A DNA stretch of 64,000 bases from Microbacterium murale (GTDB taxonomy: Bacteria > Actinomycetota > Actinomycetes > Actinomycetales > Microbacteriaceae): positions 3,844,001 through 3,908,000 of the forward strand of contig NZ_JAUSXK010000001.1 of assembly GCF_030815955.1 (NCBI RefSeq). The letters run 5' to 3'. Made by a program: the position numbers and the translations under genes. Numbering within the stretch: position 1 is the stretch's first letter; the number at the start of each line of letters is the position of its first letter. The notes beneath the pieces were generated by a model that was given only the letters and a program-made list of their open reading frames with translations, searched no databases and was not told where the DNA came from. Shown in pieces: positions 1 through 7,354 of this stretch.

Positions 1-351
1 CCACTCGCCCCCCGGATACTCCCCGCGGTAGTCCAGCGCGACTTTGCTTGTTCCCACTGATGCGCTTGTCAGTTGATCCGTATCCACGCCTGCCCAGTCA
101 GCGACGATCTGTATGCACTCCTGCTCGACGGCGTACTTGCCAGTCCCACTCGGAGCCAGAGCGCCCGAGAATGAGGCCCAGAGGAACCCGGCCGCCAGAA
201 CGACCGCGATGCCAAAGAAGATGTTCTTCGCCACTCCGCTTTTTCGGGGCTTGTCACCATTCGTCGGGACGGGACTCGAGGATGCTGGAGCGCCGATCGG
301 ACCCGCTGCGGGCCGCTCGCCGTATGGCCGAGACCCCGACTCGCCGCTCAC
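1..351 (-). CDS. Single-pass membrane protein, partial (runs off the left edge)
   Basis: The 117 visible codons read from a GTG at 349-351 without a stop to position 1. The protein has a Pro/Ser/Gly-rich cytoplasmic N-terminus of about 50 residues, a basic patch (DKPRKSGVAKN), a hydrophobic segment (IFFGIAVVLAAGFLW) and then an extracytoplasmic part starting ALAPSGTGKYAVEQEC. The GTG overlaps the TGA of the upstream 66-residue gene, which suggests translational coupling. An in-frame GTG at the basic patch is an alternative start. I do not recognise the family. The topology suggests a membrane-anchored exported protein, such as occurs on phages and integrative elements, but that is inference. 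Confidence 0.6.
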   Translation of the reverse strand, partial: MSGESGSRPYGERPAAGPIGAPASSSPVPTNGDKPRKSGVAKNIFFGIAVVLAAGFLWASFSGALAPSGTGKYAVEQECIQIVADWAGVDTDQLTSASVGTSKVALDYRGEYPGGEW

Positions 352-548
352 ACCGTCTCTACAACAGCGGTGATCGATGTTCCCATTTCGCCCCGACCTA
401 GGGGGTTGGCCACGCCACGGACCGCGATCGACACAATCCGCACGGGTGGCCAGTCTCTCAACGCCTCTTCGAGCGACTGAATCGCCTGAGCCTCACCGCC
501 GCCCAGTGCCGTAACGGAGATGACCTTCTGCTGCGGGATGAGTGCCAT
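348..548 (-). CDS. Small hypothetical protein (66 aa)
   Basis: This encodes a 66-residue soluble protein beginning MALIPQQKVISVTALGGG, with third positions mostly G/C like the neighbours. It predicts alternating strand and helix segments (KVISVTAL, AIQSLEEALRDW, VRIVSIAVRGVA, TSITAVVETV), so it could be a compact alpha/beta domain. Its stop overlaps the GTG start of the membrane-protein gene that follows, so the two are probably one operon. A plus-strand gene starts 21 bp from its ATG, making a tight divergent pair. Function is unknown. Confidence 0.55.
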   Translation of the reverse strand: MALIPQQKVISVTALGGGEAQAIQSLEEALRDWPPVRIVSIAVRGVANPLGRGEMGTSITAVVETV

Positions 549-569
549 TTCCGAAGCATAGCGATAGAC

Positions 570-809
570 ATGTCAGCCGCCGTGGAGTCCTGGCCCGGAC
601 CGGTGCTCGAGGATCTACAGCGCGTGGCCGGCGGCAGGGCTGACATCGTCGCGATGGAAGCGGGATCGTGGGCAGGCGTCTATGAGGACGAGAACACGCT
701 TACCTTGGCACGCGCGCTGCTTGAGATCCCCGGCGCACCCGACTGGGTAAAGCTCGGGCAGGAACGGCGCGCCGCTGGGCGACACTCGACCGAGGGATTC
801 GCGCGCTGA
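570..809 (+). CDS. Small hypothetical protein (79 aa)
   Basis: This 79-residue ORF begins MSAAVESWPGPVLEDLQRV and ends in a basic tail. It has good codon usage and contains acidic helix-forming stretches (YEDENTLTLARALLEI). No ribosome-binding site is evident, and the frame stays open about 165 bp further upstream without a better start, antisense to the 66-residue gene. That leaves some doubt about the start and the gene. It faces the tRNA cluster and is followed directly by two copies of ATTGCAC (positions about 820-840). No family is recognised. Confidence 0.45.
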   Translation: MSAAVESWPGPVLEDLQRVAGGRADIVAMEAGSWAGVYEDENTLTLARALLEIPGAPDWVKLGQERRAAGRHSTEGFAR

Positions 810-856
810 GAAATCCGGTATTGCACGCATATTGCACGGAGTCCCCCACCAACGAG

Positions 857-881
857 AAAACCCCCGGAAAACCGGGGGTTT
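857..881 (-). terminator. Rho-independent terminator of the tRNA operon
   Basis: A perfect 7-bp stem (CCCCCGG/CCGGGGG) with an AAAA loop is flanked by A and T runs. Read on the minus strand it sits directly after tRNA-Val(GAC) and ends in TTTT. The symmetry means it could also stop transcription leaving the small plus-strand gene. Confidence 0.85.
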
Positions 882-886
882 ATCTG

Positions 887-958
887 TGCGCGATACTGGG
901 ATCGAACCAGTGACCTCTTCCGTGTCAGGGAAGCGCGCTACCGCTGCGCCAATCGCGC
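887..958 (-). tRNA. tRNA-Val (anticodon GAC)
   Basis: On the minus strand the 72-nt gene folds as a cloverleaf: acceptor GCGCGAT/ATCGCGC, anticodon stem CTTCC/GGAAG with loop CTGACAC, and T arm with GGTTCGATCC. The anticodon GAC reads GTC and GTT codons. The CCA end is not encoded. Its 3' end faces the small genes of unknown function to its left, the usual geometry of an integration site. Confidence 0.95.
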
Positions 959-986
959 CTATTCAGGCTATTAAGTTGAAGCGACG

Positions 987-1057
987 AGGTGGCGACGGGA
1001 TTCGAACCCGTGTAAACGGCTTTGCAGGCCGGTGCCTAGCCGCTCGGCCACGCCACC
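987..1057 (-). tRNA. tRNA-Cys (anticodon GCA)
   Basis: This 71-nt minus-strand cloverleaf has acceptor stem GGTGGCG/CGCCACC, discriminator T and an anticodon loop containing TGCAA, giving anticodon GCA. It lies between tRNA-Gly and tRNA-Val(GAC), and the three are probably one transcript. Confidence 0.95.
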
Positions 1058-1111
1058 GTGTGGATTGACCCCACGTGCCGTGAGCCCCTCAGAAAGAGAC
1101 TCCTGCACTCG

Positions 1112-1183
1112 AGCGGATGACGAGATTCGAACTCGCGACCCTCACCTTGGCAAGGTGATGCGCTACCACTGCGCTACATCCGC
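1112..1183 (-). tRNA. tRNA-Gly (anticodon GCC)
   Basis: This 72-nt minus-strand cloverleaf has acceptor stem GCGGATG/CATCCGC, anticodon stem CACCT/AGGTG with loop TGCCA, and T arm GTTCGAATC. The anticodon GCC reads GGC and GGT. It is the promoter-proximal member of the Gly-Cys-Val tRNA operon. Confidence 0.95.
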
Positions 1184-1214
1184 GTTGTGTTCCGGCTGAC
1201 CGGGCACTTGTAAA

Positions 1215-1243
1215 ACATTAGCCGATCATTTCGATCCCGCAAA
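1215..1243 (-). promoter_or_regulatory. Putative promoter of the Gly-Cys-Val tRNA operon
   Basis: On the minus strand a TTTGCG element lies 17 nt before TAATGT, about 30 nt upstream of the tRNA-Gly 5' end. Spacing fits a housekeeping sigma promoter; the -35 element is weak. Confidence 0.45.
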
Positions 1244-1303
1244 ACCGAAACACGATCTCGCGCGTGTCTTGCGGTTTGGTCGTGAGCGCGTCTGACGTTC
1301 AGG

Positions 1304-1309
1304 TAATAT
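1304..1309 (+). promoter_or_regulatory. -10 element for tRNA-Val(CAC)
   Basis: TAATAT lies 23 nt upstream of the mature 5' end of the plus-strand tRNA. No convincing -35 hexamer is visible at the usual distance. Confidence 0.4.
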
Positions 1310-1332
1310 CGTTTTTCGACCCCCTGGGTCAT

Positions 1333-1408
1333 GGGCGATTGGCGCAGTTGGTAGCGCGCTTCCTTCACACGGAAGAGGTCATCGGTTCGAGTCCGGTATC
1401 GCCCACCA
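1333..1408 (+). tRNA. tRNA-Val (anticodon CAC)
   Basis: This plus-strand cloverleaf has acceptor GGGCGAT/ATCGCCC, discriminator A, encoded CCA, anticodon stem CTTCC/GGAAG and loop TTCACAC, giving anticodon CAC for GTG codons. It is very similar to the divergently oriented tRNA-Val(GAC) in the D and anticodon arms but, unlike it, encodes CCA. Confidence 0.95.
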
Positions 1409-1420
1409 CATTCTCAGATC

Positions 1421-1426
1421 TAGAAT
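1421..1426 (+). promoter_or_regulatory. -10 element TAGAAT, probable leaderless start
   Basis: The hexamer ends 6 nt before the ATG at 1433, so transcription is expected to begin on or next to the start codon. No Shine-Dalgarno sequence is present. Confidence 0.5.
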
Positions 1427-1432
1427 CCCCGC

Positions 1433-1990
1433 ATGGGAATCCTGACCTTCAGCATCAACGTCACCCTCGACGGGTGCGTCGACCATCAAGAGGGAATCGC
1501 CGACGACGAGACCCACGCCTACTTCACCCGTCTCATGGACGAGGCAGGAGCGATGCTGTGGGGCCGCGTCACCTACGAGATGATGGAGAGCGCCTGGCCC
1601 GCAGTCGCTCGCGGTGACGCGGATGCACCGCCGGCCTTACGCGAATGGGCGGTCAAGCTGGACGTCAAGCCGAAATATGTGGTGTCGTCCACGCGAAATG
1701 ACTTCCCGTGGACCAACAGCCACCACATCACCGACGACCTGCGAGCCGGCGTCCAGAAGCTCAAGGACATGACTCCGGCGGGCGTGCTGCTCGGCAGCGC
1801 TGCACTCGCAGCGGAGCTTGACCGGCTGGAGCTGATCGACGAGTACAAGTTCCTCGTCCACCCCATGATCGCCGGCCACGGTCCAACCCTCTACCGGAGC
1901 GGGCTGCCCAACACGCGGCGGCTTGAGTTGGTCTCGGCGACGCCGCTCCGCGACGGCGTGGTGGCCATGCACTACCGGCGCGCGGACTGA
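1433..1990 (+). CDS. Dihydrofolate reductase family protein (RibD C-terminal-like)
   Basis: The 185-residue protein fits the RibD_C/DHFR-like reductase family. It starts with the typical first strand (GILTFSINVTLDGCVDH), followed by MLWGRVTYEMMESAWP, the nucleotide-binding VLLGSAALAAELDRLELIDEY and the C-terminal VHPMIAGHGPTLYR motif. Such proteins are small cytoplasmic NAD(P)H-dependent reductases whose substrates are mostly unknown; folate or pterin reduction should not be assumed. Length is normal for stand-alone members. It is monocistronic, between tRNA-Val(CAC) and the convergent XRE/cupin regulator. Confidence 0.85.
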   Translation: MGILTFSINVTLDGCVDHQEGIADDETHAYFTRLMDEAGAMLWGRVTYEMMESAWPAVARGDADAPPALREWAVKLDVKPKYVVSSTRNDFPWTNSHHITDDLRAGVQKLKDMTPAGVLLGSAALAAELDRLELIDEYKFLVHPMIAGHGPTLYRSGLPNTRRLELVSATPLRDGVVAMHYRRAD

Positions 1991-2014
1991 CACACAGCGT
2001 TCCCTGCATCTCGT

Positions 2015-2608
2015 TCACTGAGGTGGAACGGACGGCGCGGCCGGCCGCGCACGCAGATGGATGCGTTTGCCGTCTTTGCTGAAGATCGACAGCAGCTCCG
2101 TCTGCTGGTTGCCGACGCCCGACAACCAGTGCGGGATGCGCGTGTCGAACTCCGCGGCCTCGCCCGGGCCGAGGATCACGTCCTGCTCCCCGATCACCAG
2201 ACGCAGGCGTCCCGAGAGGACGTAGAGCCACTCCTGCCCGTCGTGCACCTTCGGCTCCGGCACCGCGGAGACGCCGGCCGGATTCGCCGGAAACGTCACC
2301 TTGTACGTCTGCACCGGACTCGATTCCGGTGAGAGCGATTCATACCAGGTGTCTCCCATGCGCTTCTTGGTGCGCGCCACACGCGGATCCGGCGCTTTGC
2401 GAGGGACGATGTCGTCGAGCTCCAGCCTCAGAGCCCTCGCGATCGGCACGACGAGCTCCAGATTCGGGGCGCGTTTGCCGGCCTCAAGGCGCGACAACGT
2501 GCTCGATGAGATCCCGGTCGCCTCGGAGAGGTCGACAAGCGTCATGCTGCGCTTCTCTCGCCAGCTCTTGAGTCGCGGACCGATGAGCGCCACCGAATCG
2601 TCGGGCAT
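2015..2608 (-). CDS. XRE-family regulator with C-terminal cupin domain
   Basis: This 197-residue transcription factor has an N-terminal helix-turn-helix (about residues 8-62, with LVDLSEATGISSSTLSRLEAG) and a C-terminal cupin barrel (about 110-185, with HDGQEWLYVLSGRLRLVIG and PGEAAEFDTRIPHW). The cupin half normally senses a small ligand. The ATG at 2608 is chosen because AAGGAGG lies 6 nt upstream; a Met two codons earlier abuts that site and is unlikely. It is divergent from the thioredoxin-reductase-like gene, with 67 bp between start codons, and probably controls that gene and itself. Confidence 0.88.
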   Translation of the reverse strand: MPDDSVALIGPRLKSWREKRSMTLVDLSEATGISSSTLSRLEAGKRAPNLELVVPIARALRLELDDIVPRKAPDPRVARTKKRMGDTWYESLSPESSPVQTYKVTFPANPAGVSAVPEPKVHDGQEWLYVLSGRLRLVIGEQDVILGPGEAAEFDTRIPHWLSGVGNQQTELLSIFSKDGKRIHLRARPAAPSVPPQ

Positions 2609-2675
2609 CAGCATCCTCCTTGCTATTTCGGCATGGATATTTGCCACAACGGTATCACCGGCGCAGGCTGAGATC

Positions 2676-3677
2676 ATGACACGCGACGACCGATCAACAA
2701 CAGTATCCACATCCGACCCCGAGGCAGCGACCTGGGATGTCGTGATCATCGGCGGCGGAGCCGCAGGCCTGAGCGCCGCGCTCATCCTGTCGCGGGCCCG
2801 ACGACGAGTCCTCGTGCTCGACGCGCAAGCGCCCCGCAACCGGTTCGCGCCGCACATGCACGGCGTACTGAGCAGGGATGGCTACTCCCCTCTCGACCTC
2901 GTGGCCGACGGCCGTCGCGAGGTGTTGGCCGCGGATGGAGTCATCCAGAACGCGCGCGTCACCGACGCCCGCATGATCGCTGACGGATTCGAGCTCACCA
3001 CTGAAGCCGGCGCCCGAGTCACCGCCCGTCGCGTGATCTTCGCAACAGGCACCCGCGATGCGCTCCCCGAGATCGATGGACTCGCAGAGCAGTGGGGCCG
3101 CGGCGTCGTGGCCTGCCCGTACTGCGACGGCTACGAGGCCGCTGGACGCCGGATCGGCTTACTGCTGGGCTCTGTGGCAGGCATCCACAAAGCGCACATG
3201 CTGCGCTCGTACTCCGCCGACATCACGGTGTTCACCGCACTCGCGGAGCCCATCCCCGAGATCGAACGACGCATTCTGGAGGAACGCGGCATCCGTCTAG
3301 AAGACCAGATCGTGACGCGCGTCGTGTCCGATGGAGATCGGCTGACAGGACTCGCCCTCTCCGACGGCACGGTCACGCAGATCGATGCCCTCTTCGCGGA
3401 ACCACGACTCGTCCCCCTTGACGAACCGCTGCAGCAACTCGGTGCCGCACGCAAGGAAACTCCGTTCGGCGAATGGCCCGCTGTCGACGAGTTCGGGCGG
3501 ACGAGCATCCCCGGCGTCTGGGCAGTGGGCAACACTGCGAATCCGGCCGCGCTGGTGCCGATCGCGATGGGATCGGGCGCAACAGCCGCTCTTGCGTTGA
3601 ACGGAGAGTTCGTCGCCGAAGAGGTGGCGGTCGCCGCTGCAGCGGTGAACGCCCAGCAGAAAGCAGAAGCGCGATGA
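2676..3677 (+). CDS. NAD(P)/FAD-dependent oxidoreductase, thioredoxin-reductase-like
   Basis: The 333-residue flavoprotein has an N-terminal FAD-binding Rossmann motif (VVIIGGGAAGLSAAL, residues 22-36), a redox-active CPYC pair (residues 147-150, context VACPYCDGYEA) and the C-terminal FAD motif GVWAVGNTANPA. This is the thioredoxin-reductase fold. The NADPH motif is degenerate (IGLLLGSVAGIHKA), so the electron donor and acceptor are uncertain. In related gene pairs such enzymes act with a cupin-type regulator, as here. The ATG at 2676 is a choice among weak starts. Its stop overlaps the methyltransferase start (ATGA). Confidence 0.85.
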   Translation: MTRDDRSTTVSTSDPEAATWDVVIIGGGAAGLSAALILSRARRRVLVLDAQAPRNRFAPHMHGVLSRDGYSPLDLVADGRREVLAADGVIQNARVTDARMIADGFELTTEAGARVTARRVIFATGTRDALPEIDGLAEQWGRGVVACPYCDGYEAAGRRIGLLLGSVAGIHKAHMLRSYSADITVFTALAEPIPEIERRILEERGIRLEDQIVTRVVSDGDRLTGLALSDGTVTQIDALFAEPRLVPLDEPLQQLGAARKETPFGEWPAVDEFGRTSIPGVWAVGNTANPAALVPIAMGSGATAALALNGEFVAEEVAVAAAAVNAQQKAEAR

Positions 3678-4333
3678 CCGGAGAGCCGGGTGGCGCCGCT
3701 ACGGATGCGATGCAGTTCTGGGACGAGCGATACGTGAGCAGACGCACCGAACACGGTCGAATCTGGAGCGGAGACGTCAATTCAACGGTGGAACAGCAGT
3801 TGAAAGGGCTGCCGCCGGGCTCCGCGCTCGAACTCGGATCAGGAGAAGGCGCAGATGCACTCTGGCTCGCCGCCCAAGGCTGGAACGTCACCGCACTGGA
3901 CATCTCATCCGTCGCCCTGGCGGTCGGCGCAGCGGAGGCCACGAAGGAGGGACTCTCCGACCGGATCGAGTGGGTTCAGACCGATCTCGCGACCTGGCGT
4001 CCGTCCGCGCAGTACGACCTCGTCATGTCTGCGTTCCTGCATTCCCCCGTCGAGTTCCCACGGGAGGCAGTCCTCCGGCGTGCGGTCTCCGCGGTCGCGC
4101 CGGGCGGCAGCCTGCTCATCGTCGGACACGGCGGGTTCCCGCCCATGTCTGAGCATGCACACGGCACCGACTTCCCGTCGTTCCCGTCGCCCGACGACGT
4201 TCTGGCATCACTCCACTTGCCCAGCGGATGGGCGGTCGAGACGAACGCGCTGATCGAACGAACCGCGAAGTGGCGTGACGAGCAGGACGTCGTTCTCGTC
4301 GACACGGTGCTGCGCGTGCGCCGTGACGAATAG
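3674..4333 (+). CDS. Class I SAM-dependent methyltransferase
   Basis: The 219-residue protein has the Rossmann motif I (ALELGSGEGADALWLAAQG), an acidic ribose-binding end of strand 2 (VTALDIS), motif II/III (WVQTDLATW) and motif IV (YDLVMSAFLHSP). It begins FWDERYVSRRTEHGRIWSG, typical of the small thiopurine/tellurite-type methyltransferases that detoxify small molecules. The ATG overlaps the preceding stop as ATGA, so the two genes are one operon under the XRE/cupin regulator. The substrate cannot be read from sequence. Confidence 0.85.
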   Translation: MTGEPGGAATDAMQFWDERYVSRRTEHGRIWSGDVNSTVEQQLKGLPPGSALELGSGEGADALWLAAQGWNVTALDISSVALAVGAAEATKEGLSDRIEWVQTDLATWRPSAQYDLVMSAFLHSPVEFPREAVLRRAVSAVAPGGSLLIVGHGGFPPMSEHAHGTDFPSFPSPDDVLASLHLPSGWAVETNALIERTAKWRDEQDVVLVDTVLRVRRDE

Positions 4334-4375
4334 ACACGGCGCACGCGCAGCTCCCCCCGCACCTCGGAACTCGGG

Positions 4376-4756
4376 TCAGCGGTTTCGGGTCGCACTGGGT
4401 CCGGGCTGTGGCTTGGAGAACAGCACGACGATGATCACCGTGACGCCCACTACGACGTGCGGGAGCCACACGTTGAGCGCCTCGCCTGCGAAGCCGAAGA
4501 TCCATGGCGACAGCGCGAGGAACAAGCTCGCCACGATGTCGAACACGAGGTGAACAGGCATCGGAATGAACCCGAACGGTCCCCATTCGTACTTCGTGAA
4601 GAGGCTGTAAACGATCAGGCCGACGCCGAGCACGATCGGGATGACGACGGCAGGTCCTCCGACTCCCGCGAACCCGAACAACCACGGCGCCGCGATGAGC
4701 GCGATGCCGACGAGATAGTCGAGGACGCCGTGAACCTTGGTGGGGATGAAGCGCAT
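4376..4756 (-). CDS. SPW repeat membrane protein
   Basis: This 126-residue integral membrane protein contains two SPW-type repeats of a helix pair: ALIAAPWLFGFAG in the first and FLALSPWIFGFAG in the second. Four membrane helices are expected, with short loops and a basic C-terminus. The function of the family is unknown. The start is firm because AAGGAGG lies 6 nt upstream of the ATG. A perfect 16-bp palindrome just upstream may be an operator. Confidence 0.9.
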   Translation of the reverse strand: MRFIPTKVHGVLDYLVGIALIAAPWLFGFAGVGGPAVVIPIVLGVGLIVYSLFTKYEWGPFGFIPMPVHLVFDIVASLFLALSPWIFGFAGEALNVWLPHVVVGVTVIIVVLFSKPQPGPSATRNR

Positions 4757-4774
4757 GATTCCTCCTTGAGTATG

Positions 4775-4790
4775 GCCGCGATATCGCGGC
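4775..4790. promoter_or_regulatory. Perfect 16-bp palindrome upstream of the SPW gene
   Basis: GCCGCGATATCGCGGC is fully self-complementary and lies 19-34 nt upstream of the SPW ATG, immediately before its ribosome-binding site. Placement suits a repressor operator or an mRNA 5' hairpin; no regulator is known. Confidence 0.4.
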
Positions 4791-4848
4791 TGTCATGGGA
4801 GGTTCGTCACGGCGGGGAAATCGGATGGGATGTCCAGCCGAATGCGGT

Positions 4849-5055
4849 TCAGTCGGATTCGGTTTCTCCGTCCGCTTCCGGCATCCCCGGGCCCGGCCCG
4901 GGCCGCACGGCAGCATTCTCGGCGACGTCCACCCGTGTCACTCCATCGTGTTCGGTCACATCCACACGCGGCGCCGCGTCCGCCTCAGTGGCGTTCGGCG
5001 CCGTCGTGAGCTGATCGTGGCGCTTCTGATCTGGGGTCATCTCTTCGTGCGACAC
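4849..5055 (-). CDS. Small hydrophilic acidic protein (68 aa)
   Basis: A 68-residue protein rich in Asp, Glu, Ala, Pro and Thr (MTPDQKRHDQLTTAPN near the start, EADGETESD at the end) and probably disordered. The GTG at 5055 is preferred because GAAAGGA lies 7 nt upstream; an earlier in-frame start exists at 5082. There is no membrane segment or recognisable domain. It sits behind the SPW gene on the same strand, 92 bp away. Confidence 0.5.
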   Translation of the reverse strand: MSHEEMTPDQKRHDQLTTAPNATEADAAPRVDVTEHDGVTRVDVAENAAVRPGPGPGMPEADGETESD

Positions 5056-5315
5056 CTCGTGTCCTTTCCTCGGAAGACTCAAGGTATCCGCGGACCACCC
5101 CCGGAGGTCAGGGGGTTGATGTTGGTCGTCGGCACGACTAGGCGAACGACCGCCCCGGATTCAATTCACGCCTGACCCGCAGGTTTCACTGCTACGGTGA
5201 GCGAAGTCGGCATCTTGTCGGCGTCAGGGAAGACTTCTTGTCGACCAACGGGCCGTTACGGGCCATTTCGTTCTCCGTCGCCTCCTCTGGATCATCTCGA
5301 GGAGACCCGATTTCC

Positions 5316-6470
5316 GTGTACCCGTATACCCATTCCGCTGATTCGAAGTCGAACGACTCATCGGTGCCGATTCCGATGCTTCCGGTCGGTTCGACAGCGA
5401 TCGTCTATTGCGAGGCCCAGTTCGGCGAACAGGACGGCAAAACGGCGAACGGCCTGGTCCGCCACTCCGAGAAGTACGAGATCCTCAGCGTCATCGACAG
5501 CCGCCATGCCGGCGCGGACGCCGGTGACTTTCTCGACGGCACCGCGAACGGCATCCCGATCCTGTCGAGCCTCGCAGAGGCGATCGCCCATGCAGGCAAG
5601 GTTCCCGACTACCTCATCTGCGGTGTCGCACCAGCCGACGGCCTTCTCTCCGACGCGCAGCGTGTGGTACTGCTGGACGGCATCGCCCACGGCATGCACA
5701 TCATCAACGGTCTGCACGAGTTCCTGAACGACGACGCGGAGTTCGTCGCAGCCGCGCTGCTTTCGGGCGTCACCATCACCGACGTGCGTCGCCCGAAAGA
5801 CAAGAAGGATCTTCACCTGTTCTCCGGGCGCATCTTCGACGTCACCTGCCCGCGCATTGCCGTACTCGGCACCGACGGCGCCATCGGAAAGCGCACCACG
5901 GCCACATTGCTCGTGCAGGCGCTCAACGACCGCGGCATCCACGCTGTCATGGTCGGTACAGGACAGACCACGATCATCCAGGGCGGACGCTACGGCGTCG
6001 CACTCGACGCTCTCGTTCCGCAGTTCTGCTCCGGCGAAGTGGAGAACCAGGTCGTCGCGGCCTTCGAGGGCGAGAACCCCGACATCATCATCGTTGAGGG
6101 CCAGGGCGCTCTCAGCCATCCCGCGTACCTCACCTCTGCGCACATCCTGCGGGGCAGCCGGCCGGCGGGCGTGATCGTGCAGCATGCACCAGGCAGGCGC
6201 GTGCTCGGCGACTTCCCGATGATGCCGATGCCCGACGTCGCCAGCGAGGTCGCACTCATCGAGGCGTTCGCCGATACCAGGGTGATCGGCGTGACGGTCA
6301 ACCACGAGCACCTCACGGATGCCCAGATCACTGCTGCCATCGATGAGATCGAGCTCGATCTCGGAGTCCCGGCAACCGACCCACTGACGCGCCCGTTGAG
6401 CAATCTGGTCGACATGGTGCTGCAGGCATTCCCCGAACTCTCGAAGGCGCTCACGCAGAGCCCCGCCTGA
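5316..6470 (+). CDS. DUF1611 / DgcN-family protein
   Basis: The 384-residue protein has the two-domain architecture of the DUF1611 family: an N-terminal Rossmann-like domain (about residues 30-170) and a C-terminal P-loop domain with the Walker A-like GTDGAIGKRTTATLL, then DIIIVEGQGALSHPAY. Characterised relatives (DgcN) act in D-glutamate catabolism as N-acetyltransferases, normally with the epimerase-like partner DgcA, which is absent here. The start is uncertain: the GTG at 5316 follows GAGGAG by 11 nt, and an ATG lies further in. Its 3' end overlaps the convergent MerR-type gene by 20 bp. Confidence 0.75.
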   Translation: MYPYTHSADSKSNDSSVPIPMLPVGSTAIVYCEAQFGEQDGKTANGLVRHSEKYEILSVIDSRHAGADAGDFLDGTANGIPILSSLAEAIAHAGKVPDYLICGVAPADGLLSDAQRVVLLDGIAHGMHIINGLHEFLNDDAEFVAAALLSGVTITDVRRPKDKKDLHLFSGRIFDVTCPRIAVLGTDGAIGKRTTATLLVQALNDRGIHAVMVGTGQTTIIQGGRYGVALDALVPQFCSGEVENQVVAAFEGENPDIIIVEGQGALSHPAYLTSAHILRGSRPAGVIVQHAPGRRVLGDFPMMPMPDVASEVALIEAFADTRVIGVTVNHEHLTDAQITAAIDEIELDLGVPATDPLTRPLSNLVDMVLQAFPELSKALTQSPA

Positions 6471-7260
6471 CCGGTTGCTGCAGTTCGGTCACCCAATCCG
6501 CCTGGTCCTCCGAGATCGCGCGGACATACAGTTCGCGGCAGGGACCCGCGTGGACCAGGCCTCGAGCGAAGATCGCGGCGTGGATCGCCTGCCAGCTCTC
6601 GGCGATGTGATCCATCGGACCGAGATGGATGCCGCAGACTGCGGTCTCGGCGGCGGGCAGCTCGACGATCTCCAAGCCGTCCTGTGCAGGTCCGTTGTAG
6701 GCGTACCCGGCGACGATCTGAAGCCCGTCTTCAGTCGTGTCGTACTGCGCGATCGGTGTCGCCAGAGACCCGCACTCATCGCCCATGATCTCCGCGACGG
6801 CGTCGAAGGCAGGACCGACGACACCTGCGACCTCTGGTTGATCGGCGACGACCGCGCGGCGTGCGGCGAGACGGACAGCAGGCAGGGGCTTCTCGATGAT
6901 CTCGATCTGGGACATGTGCTTCTCTTTCTCGATGAGTTGGAGCCGCCGTTCCACGTCGACGAGTCTGGCGGCGGCGATCCGGTGCTCCTGCTCGACCTCC
7001 GCGCGACGAATGCGCAGCAGGGCCTCGATGCGATCCGCATCGACCCCCTGGTCGAGAATCGACGAGATGTCGTCAAGCCCGAAACCGAGCTGACGCAACG
7101 CGACGATCCGATGCAGACGCTCGAGTTGCGAGGGATCATAGGATCGATAGCCGCTGAACTCATCCACATGAGCCGGCACGAGCAGACCTGCGGTGTCCCA
7201 ATGCCGCAGCATCCGGTGAGTCACCTGGCCGATCTGCCCGAATGCTCCGATGGACAACAT
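6451..7260 (-). CDS. MerR-family regulator with GyrI-like effector domain
   Basis: The 269-residue regulator has an N-terminal winged helix (IGAFGQIGQVTHRMLRHWDTAG, then GYRSYDPSQLERLHRI), a coiled-coil dimerisation helix (residues about 75-115) and a C-terminal GyrI-like small-molecule-binding domain (EIIEKPLPAVRLAARR to the end). This is the architecture of multidrug-responsive activators of the BmrR/TipA type. The ATG is supported by a purine-rich GGGAG about 10 nt upstream. It is divergent from the GIY-YIG gene and convergent with the DUF1611 gene; its targets are not evident. Confidence 0.88.
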   Translation of the reverse strand: MLSIGAFGQIGQVTHRMLRHWDTAGLLVPAHVDEFSGYRSYDPSQLERLHRIVALRQLGFGLDDISSILDQGVDADRIEALLRIRRAEVEQEHRIAAARLVDVERRLQLIEKEKHMSQIEIIEKPLPAVRLAARRAVVADQPEVAGVVGPAFDAVAEIMGDECGSLATPIAQYDTTEDGLQIVAGYAYNGPAQDGLEIVELPAAETAVCGIHLGPMDHIAESWQAIHAAIFARGLVHAGPCRELYVRAISEDQADWVTELQQPVRRGSA

Positions 7261-7341
7261 GTCTCAGTTCTCCCGCCTCCCACAGTGTGAGAGTCAAGTA
7301 TCGCTCTCGGAATCGCCTTCTCCGACGTCGCTGCCCCCGAG

Positions 7342-7347
7342 TACGCT
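7342..7347 (+). promoter_or_regulatory. -10 element TACGCT, probable leaderless start
   Basis: The hexamer ends 7 nt before the ATG at 7355 of the GIY-YIG gene and supports that start over the earlier in-frame ones. Confidence 0.4.
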
Positions 7348-7354
7348 CCACCTG

